Source: a virus. From it: a stretch of DNA of 58,894 nt. The stretch is taken from IMG/VR virus record IMGVR_UViG_3300044799_000109, positions 1 to 58,894 of that record; one strand, given 5' to 3'. The notes under the pieces are model-generated. The model was not told the DNA's origin. It worked only from the letters and a program-made list of their open reading frames with translations, and searched no databases. This document shows positions 48,271 through 55,520 of this stretch, one piece after another; position 1 is the stretch's first letter; each line of letters begins with the position of its first letter. Position numbers and translations under genes: made by a program.

Positions 48271-48600
48271 TCTTTGTGGCAGGGGTGTGGTCTGGTAGTG
48301 CGCGGTAGAGTGTGGCCTGGTGCGAAGAGGCTGGGTCAGGTGGGGCGAGGTAAGGCAAGGCCCTCTCTTTGTGGCGAGGGTGCGGCCTGGCGTGATCAGG
48401 CTTGGCGCGGCGCGGTGAGGCGTGGCAGAGTGCGGCAATGCGTGGCGGGGTGTGGCTGGGTCTGGTCTGGCAAGCCAAGGCACTCGACTTGTGGTGAGGG
48501 TGAGGTCGGATCGGATAAGTTCCGGTCGGGCGAGGCGAGGAGCGGCGGGGCTGGGCCTGGTATGGCGATGACAGGCGCGAACTGGTAGGGTAGGGCATGG
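48271..48600. repeat. YNNGG pentamer-phased tract (three blocks)
   Basis: The whole gap from the TAG at 48270 to the next ATG is built of pentamers in one phase: cut at multiples of five, 46 of 66 units end in GG and most begin with C or T. Three blocks start at 48271, 48366 and 48486 (95 and 120 apart, both multiples of five), each opening with a variant of TCTTT-GTGGC-GAGGG-TGCGG. The plus strand is about half G. No gene, terminator or inverted repeat explains it. See findings. Confidence 0.9.
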
Positions 48601-48923
48601 TCGCCTTCACAGTTGACGGTCTTCCGGGGTTGCGATTCCCCTGGTACGGTCGGATACCGCTGCCCCTCTGGCTCCCGCTGAAACAGTGGGTCTACCAGAG
48701 GGACGGCGGGTTCTGCGCCTACTGCGGCAACACGACTGAGTACACGGATAGCCACTGTCATCATGCCCTTGAACTGAGTGAGGGTGGCACCAATCATGCC
48801 AGTAACCTCAAGACGCTCTGCCGGGATTGCCACAAGTCCCGGCATCCGTTCATGAGAACTGCGAGAGAAAGGTTACACTCCGGCGCTTCCGCCAACATCC
48901 TGAAGGCCAAGGTCGGGGCGTGA
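48597..48923 (+). CDS. HNH nuclease
   Basis: 108 aa; ATG within the last pentamers, with TAGGGTAGGG upstream. Classical HNH: WVYQRDGGFCAYCGN, CHHALELSEGGTNHASNL, TLCRDCHKSRHP; two Cys pairs hold zinc. On the plus strand in a phage operon, so it could be a packaging or recombination nuclease and not a mobile gene. Confidence 0.85.
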   Translation: MVAFTVDGLPGLRFPWYGRIPLPLWLPLKQWVYQRDGGFCAYCGNTTEYTDSHCHHALELSEGGTNHASNLKTLCRDCHKSRHPFMRTARERLHSGASANILKAKVGA

Positions 48924-49132
48924 CTACATCGAGGAAACGGTTAGGCAACCCAGACAGGGTAGACCCCGCCAGCGCCGAGCGAGCATACCAGCAGGCAACA
49001 GGGCGAACTGAACCCGCCCGGCGGCAAGCGGCGTGGACTGAGTACATCCTCTGCCACTTTGAGGCAACGGGACAGATGGCCCCCGGTTGCGACATGCGCG
49101 ACCTGATGGCCTGGTATGGGTTGACGAGGTGA
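48920..49132 (+). CDS. hypothetical protein, 70 aa
   Basis: GTGA overlap with the HNH gene. Helical with AERAYQQATGRTEPARRQAAW; looks DNA-binding by charge only. GTGA overlap at its end too. Confidence 0.5.
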   Translation: MTTSRKRLGNPDRVDPASAERAYQQATGRTEPARRQAAWTEYILCHFEATGQMAPGCDMRDLMAWYGLTR

Positions 49133-49233
49133 CCTCCCCTCGCCGCGCCCTCGGCAGCCGGCTGTTCTTGCTGCTGTTCGTCGTCGGTGCCGTGGTGGGC
49201 ACGGTGCTCGTCGTCCTGGCCCGACTCCTCTAG
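49129..49233 (+). CDS. single-span membrane protein, 34 aa
   Basis: GTGA overlap. Basic start (VTSPRRALGSR), then LFLLLFVVGAVVGTVLVVL and a short end. One membrane pass. Unknown role. Confidence 0.5.
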   Translation: MTSPRRALGSRLFLLLFVVGAVVGTVLVVLARLL

Positions 49234-49272
49234 CCCTCTCCCACAGGTAAATAAACTCTAACGCCAGAACCA

Positions 49273-49311
49273 TTGACAGGTATAGCTATACGTGCTACAG
49301 TATAGCTATAC
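49273..49311 (+). promoter_or_regulatory. promoter with twin palindromic operators
   Basis: TTGACA (49273-49278), 17 bases, TACAGT (49296-49301) with TGC before it. The perfect 12-base palindrome GTATAGCTATAC occurs at 49280-49291 (between -35 and -10) and at 49300-49311 (over the start). Centres are 20 bases apart, about two helix turns, so two dimers would lie on the same face of DNA and block RNA polymerase. Controls the gene at 49330. Confidence 0.8.
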
Positions 49312-49329
49312 ACGATGAGGAGAGACGAG

Positions 49330-49650
49330 ATGGCACGCGAGACCACGGTCAACTACTCGGCGAGCAGCGCCCAACAGCGCAACGCCCTGGTACAGCACGC
49401 GACCTCCGGGGAGCTCTACGTCATCCGCGAGGCGGCCGTCTGGGACGGGGACCAGTGCACTGGCACTCAGATCATCGCGTCGGCTGGCCCGATCTACCAC
49501 GGCGACCTGCCCTACCACACTGGCGAGAGCGCCACCCCGGAACTGTTCGACGCCATCGACAACTGGCACGTCGAGCAGGGGCCGGACGCCGAATGGTTGC
49601 AGGCCGAGATGGGCGCCGGGCGGCTGGCCTATCGGATCGGCGCCAGGTAG
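49330..49650 (+). CDS. hypothetical early protein, 106 aa
   Basis: ATG 49330 behind GAGGAGA (ATG 49315 is possible). Mixed fold with ARETTVNYSASSAQQRNAL and VIREAAVWDGDQCTGTQI. First gene behind the twin-operator promoter, so it is probably tightly controlled in lysogeny or a repressor itself, but no DNA-binding motif is visible. Confidence 0.6.
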   Translation: MARETTVNYSASSAQQRNALVQHATSGELYVIREAAVWDGDQCTGTQIIASAGPIYHGDLPYHTGESATPELFDAIDNWHVEQGPDAEWLQAEMGAGRLAYRIGAR

Positions 49651-49701
49651 AGACTCACCCGCCCCGCCGGTCGGGCCATAGGCCGGCAGAGGAGGACCAT
49701 C

Positions 49702-49920
49702 ATGCAGAAGTGGCGCGTTCGTAAGGAGGCGCTCGAATCGTGCGCCAGCCTGATCCGAACGAACGTCAGCGGCACGGACGACAGCGACCTATACGCCGGT
49801 CTATAAGACTGGACCGACCGCGACATCGGCACTTTCGGTCGGGAGTGCGAAAGAATCGCCGACCTGCTGGCTCGCAAGGCCGAGCACATCGGAACCAGTG
49901 GGAGGGTAACGACACGATGA
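49702..49920 (+). pseudogene. small protein interrupted by TAA
   Basis: ATG 49702 behind AGGAGGACCATC reads 34 codons to TAA (49804-49806); the same frame goes on with DWTDRDIGTFGRECERIADL to TGA at 49920, which overlaps the next ATG. The joined product looks like a typical small helical phage protein. Nonsense mutation or sequence error. Confidence 0.5.
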
Positions 49921-50105
49921 CCAATCAGGAGACGCAGGGCTTCACGAAGCAACTCAATGCCCGCCTCGACTCGGAGGCGTGGCGCAACCTGCGGGCAATT
50001 GCCGGGGTGACTGGAGAGGACTACTCGAAGATTCTCCGCCGGCTGCTCCGCGAGGAGTATGGCCGTGTGGTAGTTGGGAGGCCATCCGATGAAGTATCCC
50101 GGTAG
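49917..50105 (+). CDS. ribbon-helix-helix-like small protein, 62 aa
   Basis: ATG behind GGGAGGGTAACG. FTKQLNARLDSEAWRNLRAIA followed by EDYSKILRRLLREEY is the strand-helix-helix layout of Arc/MetJ-type repressors. It is a candidate to bind the palindromes upstream, though this is only proximity. Confidence 0.55.
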   Translation: MTNQETQGFTKQLNARLDSEAWRNLRAIAGVTGEDYSKILRRLLREEYGRVVVGRPSDEVSR

Positions 50106-50601
50106 GATAATTACTGATACTTTCCACGGCCTTCAGGATCCGCTCTTCGCGCCCATGAGCATAGCGGATCGGTGGCAGCATCTCCGTCGCCGACTCTGGG
50201 AGAGGGACGGCGGCTTGTGTGGAATCTGCGGCCAGCCGGTTGACCTCGGACCCAAGATGCACCTAGACCACATCGTACAGGTGGGCGAGGGCGGCTCGGA
50301 TGACTGGCAGAATCTCAGAATTACCCACGCCAAGTGCAATCAGAGCCGGCCGCGCACACAGTTGGGCGAGGTCAAGCGAGCCCAGAAGCCGTATGTTCCG
50401 ACCCGACCACCCAAAACCGTCAACAAACTGGTCCGCCTTCTCCCGGAGGAGGCGGAGACTCTGCATCGGGCTGCGGAGTTGGCCGGCTTGTCCGACACTC
50501 AGATGCTCCGCTTGCTGGCACGGCAGGCCATGCTTCTGACCTTCAACGTCACGCCGATCCTCGACGCGCTGGAAGCGGCGAAGAGGGAGTCAGCAACGTG
50601 A
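50089..50601 (+). CDS. HNH nuclease with C-terminal helical domain
   Basis: 170 aa from ATG 50089 with GGGAGG upstream. RRRLWERDGGLCGICGQPV, HLDHIVQVGEGGSDDWQNLR and THAKCNQSR make a complete HNH core. The C-part (about 115-170) has LVRLLPEEAETLHRAAELAG, a helical region that may dimerise. Plus-strand and in operon; role in DNA processing or packaging possible. Confidence 0.8.
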   Translation: MKYPGRIITDTFHGLQDPLFAPMSIADRWQHLRRRLWERDGGLCGICGQPVDLGPKMHLDHIVQVGEGGSDDWQNLRITHAKCNQSRPRTQLGEVKRAQKPYVPTRPPKTVNKLVRLLPEEAETLHRAAELAGLSDTQMLRLLARQAMLLTFNVTPILDALEAAKRESAT

Positions 50602-50848
50602 GGCGCGTCCATCGCTACCGCCCCGGCCTACAACGCCAAAGGCACTCCGACGACAGACCAGGCAGATCGATCTCCAGTTTGGGGCGCTCACCCGATGGCT
50701 GGAGAGTGACAGCCCGCGAATCCTGATAGAGCAGTACTACGCGGCGGTGCGGCAGATCGGCGAGGAATGGGCACGAATCATGGGCGAATACCAGCAGTTC
50801 CTCGTCCGTGTCGAGGCCGAGCGGGCCGCCGCGCGAGAGGGGGAGTGA
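50598..50848 (+). pseudogene. small helical protein, frameshifted
   Basis: GTG 50598 in a GTGA overlap gives 42 codons (RRVHRYRPGLQRQ...). A second frame, without its own start, covers the rest as TRQIDLQFGALTRWLESDSP and IGEEWARIMGEYQQFLVR to TGA at 50848. They look like two halves of one protein joined by an indel near 50650-50665. From 50849 to 50958 nothing further is seen. Confidence 0.45.
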
Positions 50849-50958
50849 CACAGTTTCATACGCCCTCGGCGCCAAGAGGCCGTCAGCGGGCATTGTGGTG
50901 AGCCTGCTGAGTGTGAGAAGTGGCCAAGGCGGGCAGAGCGGGTGAACGCCCTACGTAG

Positions 50959-52407
50959 TCAGCCCTCGCCGAGCAGGGTCTCTACTCCCGGCCGCCAACT
51001 GATCGTGACCCGTCTCTCCGGGCCAACTGTCACCCGCTCGACGAGGCCGGCGACCGTCTCTCGCAGCGCCCCAGCGTCAAACTCGCCAGCTGCAAGCATC
51101 TCGGCCGCCCTGCGAATCCACGCGACGTGACCGGCGAGATCGGGCTCGGCGCTCTCGGCTTTGAGTGCCCGGAGGGTGGCCTGAGCGTCGGCGATCTGGC
51201 GACGGGTGGCACCAGCCCTCTCCGCGAACTGCGCTCGGGTGGTCTCGCCGTTCTCGCGCATCTCGATCTGCCGCGATTCGACCGCTCGGAGCCTGACGAC
51301 CTCAGCCTCTAACCCCACTACCTGCAGAGTTGTGTCACTATCTTCAGAGCGCTCCCGGGCTAATCGCTCCGCACTCGCGGCGATCTCGTCTGCCGAGGGC
51401 AGCCGTAGCCCGGCGAGTGCCCGGCGAAACTCCCGCTCGAGGGCCAGGTCGGAGATGCCACGAGCCTGGCAGCGGCGGTCGTAGCGCAGTCTGCAACCCC
51501 AGACGCCGTACTGGCGCACGGTCCCGCCGCGAGAGAATGTGTGGACCATCTTGGTGCCGCACTCACCGCAGACCAGGAGTCCAGCGCCCAGGAGATCGGG
51601 CCGCTCGGCTGGCGTGACGGCGTTGTGCCGACGGTCGCACAGTCTCGCCTGGACGCGGTCCCACAACTCCCGATTCACCCTCGCCGGGTGGTTGTCGCGG
51701 ATCGTGACGCCGTGAGCGACCAGGTCGCCCGCGTAGATCGGGTTGGTGAGGATGGTCCAGACCGTGTTCTTGCGCCAGGCGATGCCGGTGGGCGAGGGGC
51801 AGCCCTCGGCTCGCAGGCGCTCGGCCACGCCCAGGACAGAGAGGCGGTCAGGACCAGCGGGATCGTAGAGGGCGAAGGCGCGGTCCACACCGCGGCACCG
51901 GGGCGACGGGTCGGGCTCTGGCTTGCCGGTGGCGGAGTAGCGGTAGCCGAGCGGGATGGAGCCTGACCACTTGCCCTCGGCTGCTCGGGCGGCGAGGGCT
52001 GGGCGGACTCGCGCTGCTATCCTCTCGCTCTCCTTGCCGGCGAATCCGGCGCGGATCAGGAGCATCAACTCCTCTGCGACATCCTCGTCTGAGCACTCGA
52101 CCTTGACGCCCTGGTCCTGGAGCTCCCAGATGCGGGAGAGGATTTCGCGGGGGCGGCGGCCGAACCTATCGAGCCAGCGGACCAGGACGACGTCGGCCTC
52201 GCGGGCGCGGAGGCGGGTGAGCATGGCCTGGTAGGCGGGCCGGTCGTCGCGGCGGCCGGACTCGACATCGGAGAGGACGGCGAGCACATCGTATCCACGC
52301 TCGGCGGCGTAGGCGCGCAGCCGGCGCTCCTGCTCGGGGAGGCTGTAGCGATCGGCGGCGGCCTGCTCGTGGGAACTGACCCGAACATAGAGGAGAGCCC
52401 GAGTCAC
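50959..52407 (-). CDS. large serine integrase
   Basis: 482 aa from GTG 52407, start chosen because RALLYVRVSSHEQ is the catalytic N-terminus (Ser in VSS). Resolvase domain (1-150) with RWLDRFGR; recombinase domain with GIAWRKNTVWTILTNPIYAG; zinc ribbon with CGECGTKM and two later Cys; coiled coil and C-terminal end. It joins attP and attB for lysogeny. I could not place attP. Confidence 0.92.
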   Translation of the reverse strand: MTRALLYVRVSSHEQAAADRYSLPEQERRLRAYAAERGYDVLAVLSDVESGRRDDRPAYQAMLTRLRAREADVVLVRWLDRFGRRPREILSRIWELQDQGVKVECSDEDVAEELMLLIRAGFAGKESERIAARVRPALAARAAEGKWSGSIPLGYRYSATGKPEPDPSPRCRGVDRAFALYDPAGPDRLSVLGVAERLRAEGCPSPTGIAWRKNTVWTILTNPIYAGDLVAHGVTIRDNHPARVNRELWDRVQARLCDRRHNAVTPAERPDLLGAGLLVCGECGTKMVHTFSRGGTVRQYGVWGCRLRYDRRCQARGISDLALEREFRRALAGLRLPSADEIAASAERLARERSEDSDTTLQVVGLEAEVVRLRAVESRQIEMRENGETTRAQFAERAGATRRQIADAQATLRALKAESAEPDLAGHVAWIRRAAEMLAAGEFDAGALRETVAGLVERVTVGPERRVTISWRPGVETLLGEG

Positions 52408-52529
52408 CGGCCGGTGATCGTGGCGTAGAGGTACTGAGTAGCGTCTCGCACTAGCGTCGGGAAGGTGAATACGGTAACGAGGGCGAGTGTGACCGCCCAG
52501 GCGCAACCGATGGCGATCCTCTTGGCCAC
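52404..52529 (-). CDS. membrane protein coupled to the integrase, 41 aa
   Basis: GTG 52529 behind GGAGGTGTACT on the minus strand. AKRIAIGCAWAVTLALVTVF forms one membrane span. Its stop overlaps the integrase start (GTGA), so both are co-translated. Made in lysogens if the operon runs from the repressor; superinfection exclusion is a possible role. Confidence 0.65.
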   Translation of the reverse strand: MAKRIAIGCAWAVTLALVTVFTFPTLVRDATQYLYATITGR

Positions 52530-52542
52530 AGTACACCTCCCT

Positions 52543-52977
52543 CTAGCCTAACTCCCGCTCCCGCTCCGCCAGCCAGGCCGCGACGCGGGATTCCGGCAGA
52601 TTGTATTGGTCAGCAATCTCCCAGGCAGGCATCCCCCACCAGCCAATGCCGCAGAGCAGCCAACCGGCGAACGTATCTGCCTGCCTTTCCTGCTTGACGA
52701 CTTGCGAGGCGTCAAACTCACACGTCTGGTCACCGGCGTGCAGCAGGTAGTGCCCGAGTTCGTGTGTCTTGATCCACTTCCGGAGGCAGGGGCAGAGTCC
52801 TAGGCGCACGGCGATGGTGTGGTCCACCCGAAAAGCCGGCACGGGAAGGTTCGCCGGGGCATCCTTGACGTGCAGCCCTAGGACCGCGCAGAGGTCGTCG
52901 ATCTGGTCCTCTCCGAGTGGGGGCACGACCCCGAACCGTGCGACGACTGAGCAGGCCATGTCGAATGCGGCATTCAC
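52543..52977 (-). CDS. ImmA/IrrE-type metallopeptidase
   Basis: 144 aa from GTG 52977, just after the repressor stop. THELGHYLLHA is the HExxH zinc site; the third ligand is likely in QERQADTFAGWLL. In ICEBs1 and relatives such a protease cuts the repressor to induce excision. Its place right behind the repressor fits that job. Confidence 0.88.
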   Translation of the reverse strand: MNAAFDMACSVVARFGVVPPLGEDQIDDLCAVLGLHVKDAPANLPVPAFRVDHTIAVRLGLCPCLRKWIKTHELGHYLLHAGDQTCEFDASQVVKQERQADTFAGWLLCGIGWWGMPAWEIADQYNLPESRVAAWLAERERELG

Positions 52978-52979
52978 CC

Positions 52980-53357
52980 CTACCCATCCTCCGCCTCCCA
53001 CTCGCGCACCAACATTTCAATGACGCGGCGCAGTTTGCGTCGGTCTGACTCCGGCACCCGAGCCAGATCGACGTACTGGACATCGCGTGATTCATCCCCA
53101 ACGGGCGAAGGTGGCCGCCGGCCTGCCCTGTCCCTACTAACTAGCTGGAGTAGGCGGGACTCGTCCGCGGCGAAGAATCGGGCCAGGCGTACCACGGTTT
53201 CCATTGAGGGTAGGATGCGGCCTCTCAGGTACTCCGAGATGTTGGAGCGGGATACCCCCGAGTAGGCTTCTAGTTGGCGAATCTTGAGACCCTCGCGCTG
53301 CCGCATGGCTGCCCTCAGCCAACTGGCGAAGGTCTGCGGCTCACTGTCCAGCGTCAT
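52980..53357 (-). CDS. repressor, XRE-type helix-turn-helix
   Basis: 125 aa from ATG 53357; the longer frame to 53393 would overlap its own -10. LKIRQLEAYSGVSRSNISEY is the helix-turn-helix, followed by LRGRILPSMETVVRLARFF and a helical C-part that may be the ImmA target. Probably the lysogeny repressor, acting on TGTCCG sites in 53358..53456. Confidence 0.85.
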   Translation of the reverse strand: MTLDSEPQTFASWLRAAMRQREGLKIRQLEAYSGVSRSNISEYLRGRILPSMETVVRLARFFAADESRLLQLVSRDRAGRRPPSPVGDESRDVQYVDLARVPESDRRKLRRVIEMLVREWEAEDG

Positions 53358-53456
53358 TGTCCGTCCGTCTGTCCGAAAACTCGTCAGAATCATACCCCAA
53401 AACCCTTGACTTCTATATAGGGACGCGGTATTATGTGTCCGTCAGGAGGTCGGACA
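53358..53456. promoter_or_regulatory. lysogeny control region: divergent promoters and TGTCCG sites
   Basis: TGTCCG occurs at 53358-53363, 53370-53375 and 53436-53441, and inverted as CGGACA at 53451-53456. The last two form an inverted repeat across the ribosome binding site of the Cro-like gene; the first two lie between the repressor's -10 and its start. The minus-strand promoter is TATAGA (53412-53417), 17 bases, TATGAT (53389-53394). Symmetric placement suggests these are half-sites for repressor and Cro-like protein. Confidence 0.65.
53406..53434 (+). promoter_or_regulatory. early rightward promoter
   Basis: TTGACT (53406-53411), 17 bases, TATTAT (53429-53434); start near 53441. It overlaps the -35 of the leftward repressor promoter, so the two compete. 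Confidence 0.8.
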
Positions 53457-53678
53457 GTGGTGACTAGGACGGACGCAGGGCCACGCAGCAAACTGGAAGC
53501 GGCTCTCCACCTGCGCGGCAAGAATCCCTCCTGGCTGGCCCGGAAGGCTGGCTTTGGCTACATGCACACCTGGACCGTGGTATCTGGCCGGACCTTCGGG
53601 AGCCGGCGCTTCTACGAAGCTTGCGCCAAGGCCCTCGGCGTAGAGGTATCCGATCTGATCGACGAGGAGGTGGCCTAG
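53457..53678 (+). CDS. Cro-like helix-turn-helix protein
   Basis: 73 aa from GTG 53457 with AGGAGG upstream. NPSWLARKAGFGYMHTWTVV is a helix-turn-helix; ALGVEVSDLIDEE is the usual XRE ending. First gene of the rightward early operon, opposite the repressor: the Cro position. Confidence 0.8.
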   Translation: MVTRTDAGPRSKLEAALHLRGKNPSWLARKAGFGYMHTWTVVSGRTFGSRRFYEACAKALGVEVSDLIDEEVA

Positions 53679-53999
53679 ATGCTCGACACGCTGAAATGCC
53701 CACGTTGCGACCATCTGGCCCAGTTCTGCGAGTGCGGCGAGTACCACAACGGGCGCTCGCTCTCGGCGAAGCAGGTCCGCGAGATGTTCGCCGCCTGCGA
53801 CCGCGCCCACGAATCGGATCGGCAACCCGCGACCGACCTTCGCCGCTGCGACAACTGCGGCAGGATCGGCCGCGAGGGCGTCGACGTCTCGACGACCTGG
53901 CACCATCTCGGCGGCGTGGGCGATGTGCTCAGGACCTACTGCCGCGAGATGGTTCTGTGCTGGACTCGGCAGGAGCGCACGGCGGGGGAGCCCCGGTGA
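53679..53999 (+). CDS. zinc-finger-type protein, 106 aa
   Basis: ATG behind GAGGAGG, directly after the Cro-like stop. CPRCDHLAQFCECGEYH and CDNCGRIG supply Cys pairs for one or two zinc ions. Unknown role in early infection. Confidence 0.6.
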   Translation: MLDTLKCPRCDHLAQFCECGEYHNGRSLSAKQVREMFAACDRAHESDRQPATDLRRCDNCGRIGREGVDVSTTWHHLGGVGDVLRTYCREMVLCWTRQERTAGEPR

Positions 54000-54514
54000 A
54001 CGCCGACGCCGAGCGACTCCGGGCCGATCTCCTCGACCGCCTTGGCCACGTCTGTCTGCACCTCGCGGACAGACTAGCACGAGAGTGGGCGGGTGGTGGC
54101 ATTGGAAACACGGAAGGAAGGGAGAAGGATGCACCAAGTCCCAACGTCACACGCGGGGGGCTGCAAGGTGACGTTTCCCCGCGCGGTGATGGCGGCCTCG
54201 GAGGACACGCTGGCGCTCTGGCAGCAGGCCGAGAGGGCGCAGGCGATGGCCGAGGATGCCAGCCTGCCGCGAGGAGTCAGGCACGGCTGGCACCAACTCA
54301 TGGACACGTTGCAGGAGGCGGAGAAGGCGCGGCTGGTGCTGTTGCAGCGGACGGCGGAGTCGCACGACCGCGCGGTGGCAGTCGGGCCGACGGCCCGGTG
54401 TCGGGACTACTCGGCGACGGACCTGGGCTACTCGGAGCTGATGCAGTTGTGCAGGAAAGGGAAGTGCCGGGCCAGCGACCAGCCGCCGGCGGCATAGGGA
54501 GGACTCGTGGCTGA
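53996..54514 (+). CDS. uncertain ORF, real only at its 5' end
   Basis: GTGA overlap with the previous gene. The first 40 residues (NADAERLRADLLDRLGHVCL...) look like a genuine small helical protein. After about 54125 the frame runs, Gly-rich, under the better-supported gene at 54129 and is probably not coding. A lost stop or a frameshift is likely. Confidence 0.35.
   Translation: MNADAERLRADLLDRLGHVCLHLADRLAREWAGGGIGNTEGREKDAPSPNVTRGGLQGDVSPRGDGGLGGHAGALAAGREGAGDGRGCQPAARSQARLAPTHGHVAGGGEGAAGAVAADGGVARPRGGSRADGPVSGLLGDGPGLLGADAVVQEREVPGQRPAAGGIGRTRG
54129..54497 (+). CDS. hypothetical protein, 122 aa
   Basis: ATG behind GGGAGAAGG. Helical with LALWQQAERAQAMAEDA and a C-terminal CRKGKC pair. 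Unknown family. Regularly spaced Ala and Gln suggest a helical bundle. Confidence 0.55.
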   Translation: MHQVPTSHAGGCKVTFPRAVMAASEDTLALWQQAERAQAMAEDASLPRGVRHGWHQLMDTLQEAEKARLVLLQRTAESHDRAVAVGPTARCRDYSATDLGYSELMQLCRKGKCRASDQPPAA

Positions 54515-54599
54515 GCAGAAGCAGAGAACCGCCCGCGCGAGCACGCAGACGGTTCGGGGTAGAGAGCATTGGTCGGGCCGCCTCTACCTCCCATTATGA
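54507..54599 (+). CDS. hypothetical peptide, 30 aa
   Basis: GTG with AGGGAGG upstream, ten bases after the previous stop. Basic (QKQRTARASTQTVRGRE) with an aromatic end. May be real because of its ribosome site; unknown role. Confidence 0.4.
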   Translation: MAEQKQRTARASTQTVRGREHWSGRLYLPL

Positions 54600-54620
54600 A
54601 CGAACGGGAGGCGACTGTCA

Positions 54621-54845
54621 ATGCCTAACCGCGAGCGAGAGCGGCTGGCAAGGCTGGAATACGAAGCCTGGGACTTGCTCGCCGCGGTAGATGAGCGCGA
54701 GTGGCTCACAGTCCGCGGCGAGACACTCATTCCACGACTGCAAGAACGGTACAACCGTCGGCGTCGGAGCCTCCGGAACCTCGACGCCCTGAGCGCGCTC
54801 GAGGCCGAGACACCCGAAGACATCATGCGGGAGGCGTACCCGTGA
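54621..54845 (+). CDS. hypothetical protein, 74 aa
   Basis: ATG with CGGGAGGCG upstream. Highly charged helical protein (RERERLARLEYEAWDLLAAV, RYNRRRRSLRNLD). Overlaps the next gene by GTGA. Unknown. Confidence 0.55.
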   Translation: MPNRERERLARLEYEAWDLLAAVDEREWLTVRGETLIPRLQERYNRRRRSLRNLDALSALEAETPEDIMREAYP

Positions 54846-55174
54846 CTGACCAGAATCCGCTTGACTGGAAACTCCGCGTGACGATGCCCAACGGCGACAA
54901 GTACGAGGTGCCCGTTTCAGCCATCGCGCTCAATCGGGCACGCAGCTACGGCGACAAGTTCGGGGGCGACGTCGATCGGTCACTCCAAGAAGACACTTTG
55001 CCAGTCTTCCGGTCCAGTCCGTTCGAGGTCAAGGATTGGGCAGCGAACAGCATGGACTGGTCGGACGTGGACGCGATCGCAGTGAAAGTGGTCTCACGCC
55101 TCGACCTGAGTGAGAGCGAATTCCAGGAGGGGTGGGTCAACGGCGAGAAGGAGGTCATCAAGGCCAGTGGCTAG
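54842..55174 (+). CDS. hypothetical protein, 110 aa
   Basis: GTGA overlap. WKLRVTMPNGDKYEVPVSAI and FRSSPFEVKDWAANSMDWSD: mixed alpha/beta, acidic. A small family of phage proteins of unknown role looks similar. Overlaps the next gene by 8 bases. Confidence 0.55.
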   Translation: MTDQNPLDWKLRVTMPNGDKYEVPVSAIALNRARSYGDKFGGDVDRSLQEDTLPVFRSSPFEVKDWAANSMDWSDVDAIAVKVVSRLDLSESEFQEGWVNGEKEVIKASG

Positions 55175-55520
55175 CCAGGGCAGCAAGGATGCCAACATTC
55201 TCCGCGACGTCGAGGAGTTTCTGTCGGCGGCGAGGAGTGCCCGGCAGGCGGGTGAGGCCGAACCCACTCCGGCAGACCTGCAGGGCAAGCACTTCGAGCA
55301 CGTGGGAATCCAGCGGCTCCGCGAGGAGGCTGGCACGCCTGACACTCTACTTGCCAGGGCAACGCAGGTGATCTGGGCAGCTCGCGAGGCCAAGGGCTTT
55401 CTCTCAGAGGCAGAGTGCTCGATCGTGCTCTCTCTGATCGCCTACCACCGCGAATGGGAGCAGAGGGAAGCATGGAGGCCCACGCCGCTCGTCGTGTCCG
55501 GCCGCGGCCTTTTGCGCTGA
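55167..55520 (+). CDS. hypothetical protein, 117 aa
   Basis: GTG 55167 behind GAAGGAGG. Helical: ILRDVEEFLSAARSARQAG, ARATQVIWAAREAKGFLSEA. Ends over the start of the next, frameshifted gene. Unknown function. Confidence 0.55.
   Translation: MASQGSKDANILRDVEEFLSAARSARQAGEAEPTPADLQGKHFEHVGIQRLREEAGTPDTLLARATQVIWAAREAKGFLSEAECSIVLSLIAYHREWEQREAWRPTPLVVSGRGLLR

Noticed and set aside
47533-48483. 316-aa minus-strand frame across the gene at 47692 and the pentamer tract
   Set aside because: Its composition is His/Arg/Pro-rich noise, and the 5-base period shows the tract is not under codon selection.
48271-48600. CRISPR-like or iteron array
   Set aside because: There are no identical repeats with unique spacers; only the GG rhythm and three block openings recur.
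50849-50958. attP site next to the integrase
   Set aside because: The short gap is a plausible location but no convincing core with flanking repeats could be identified.
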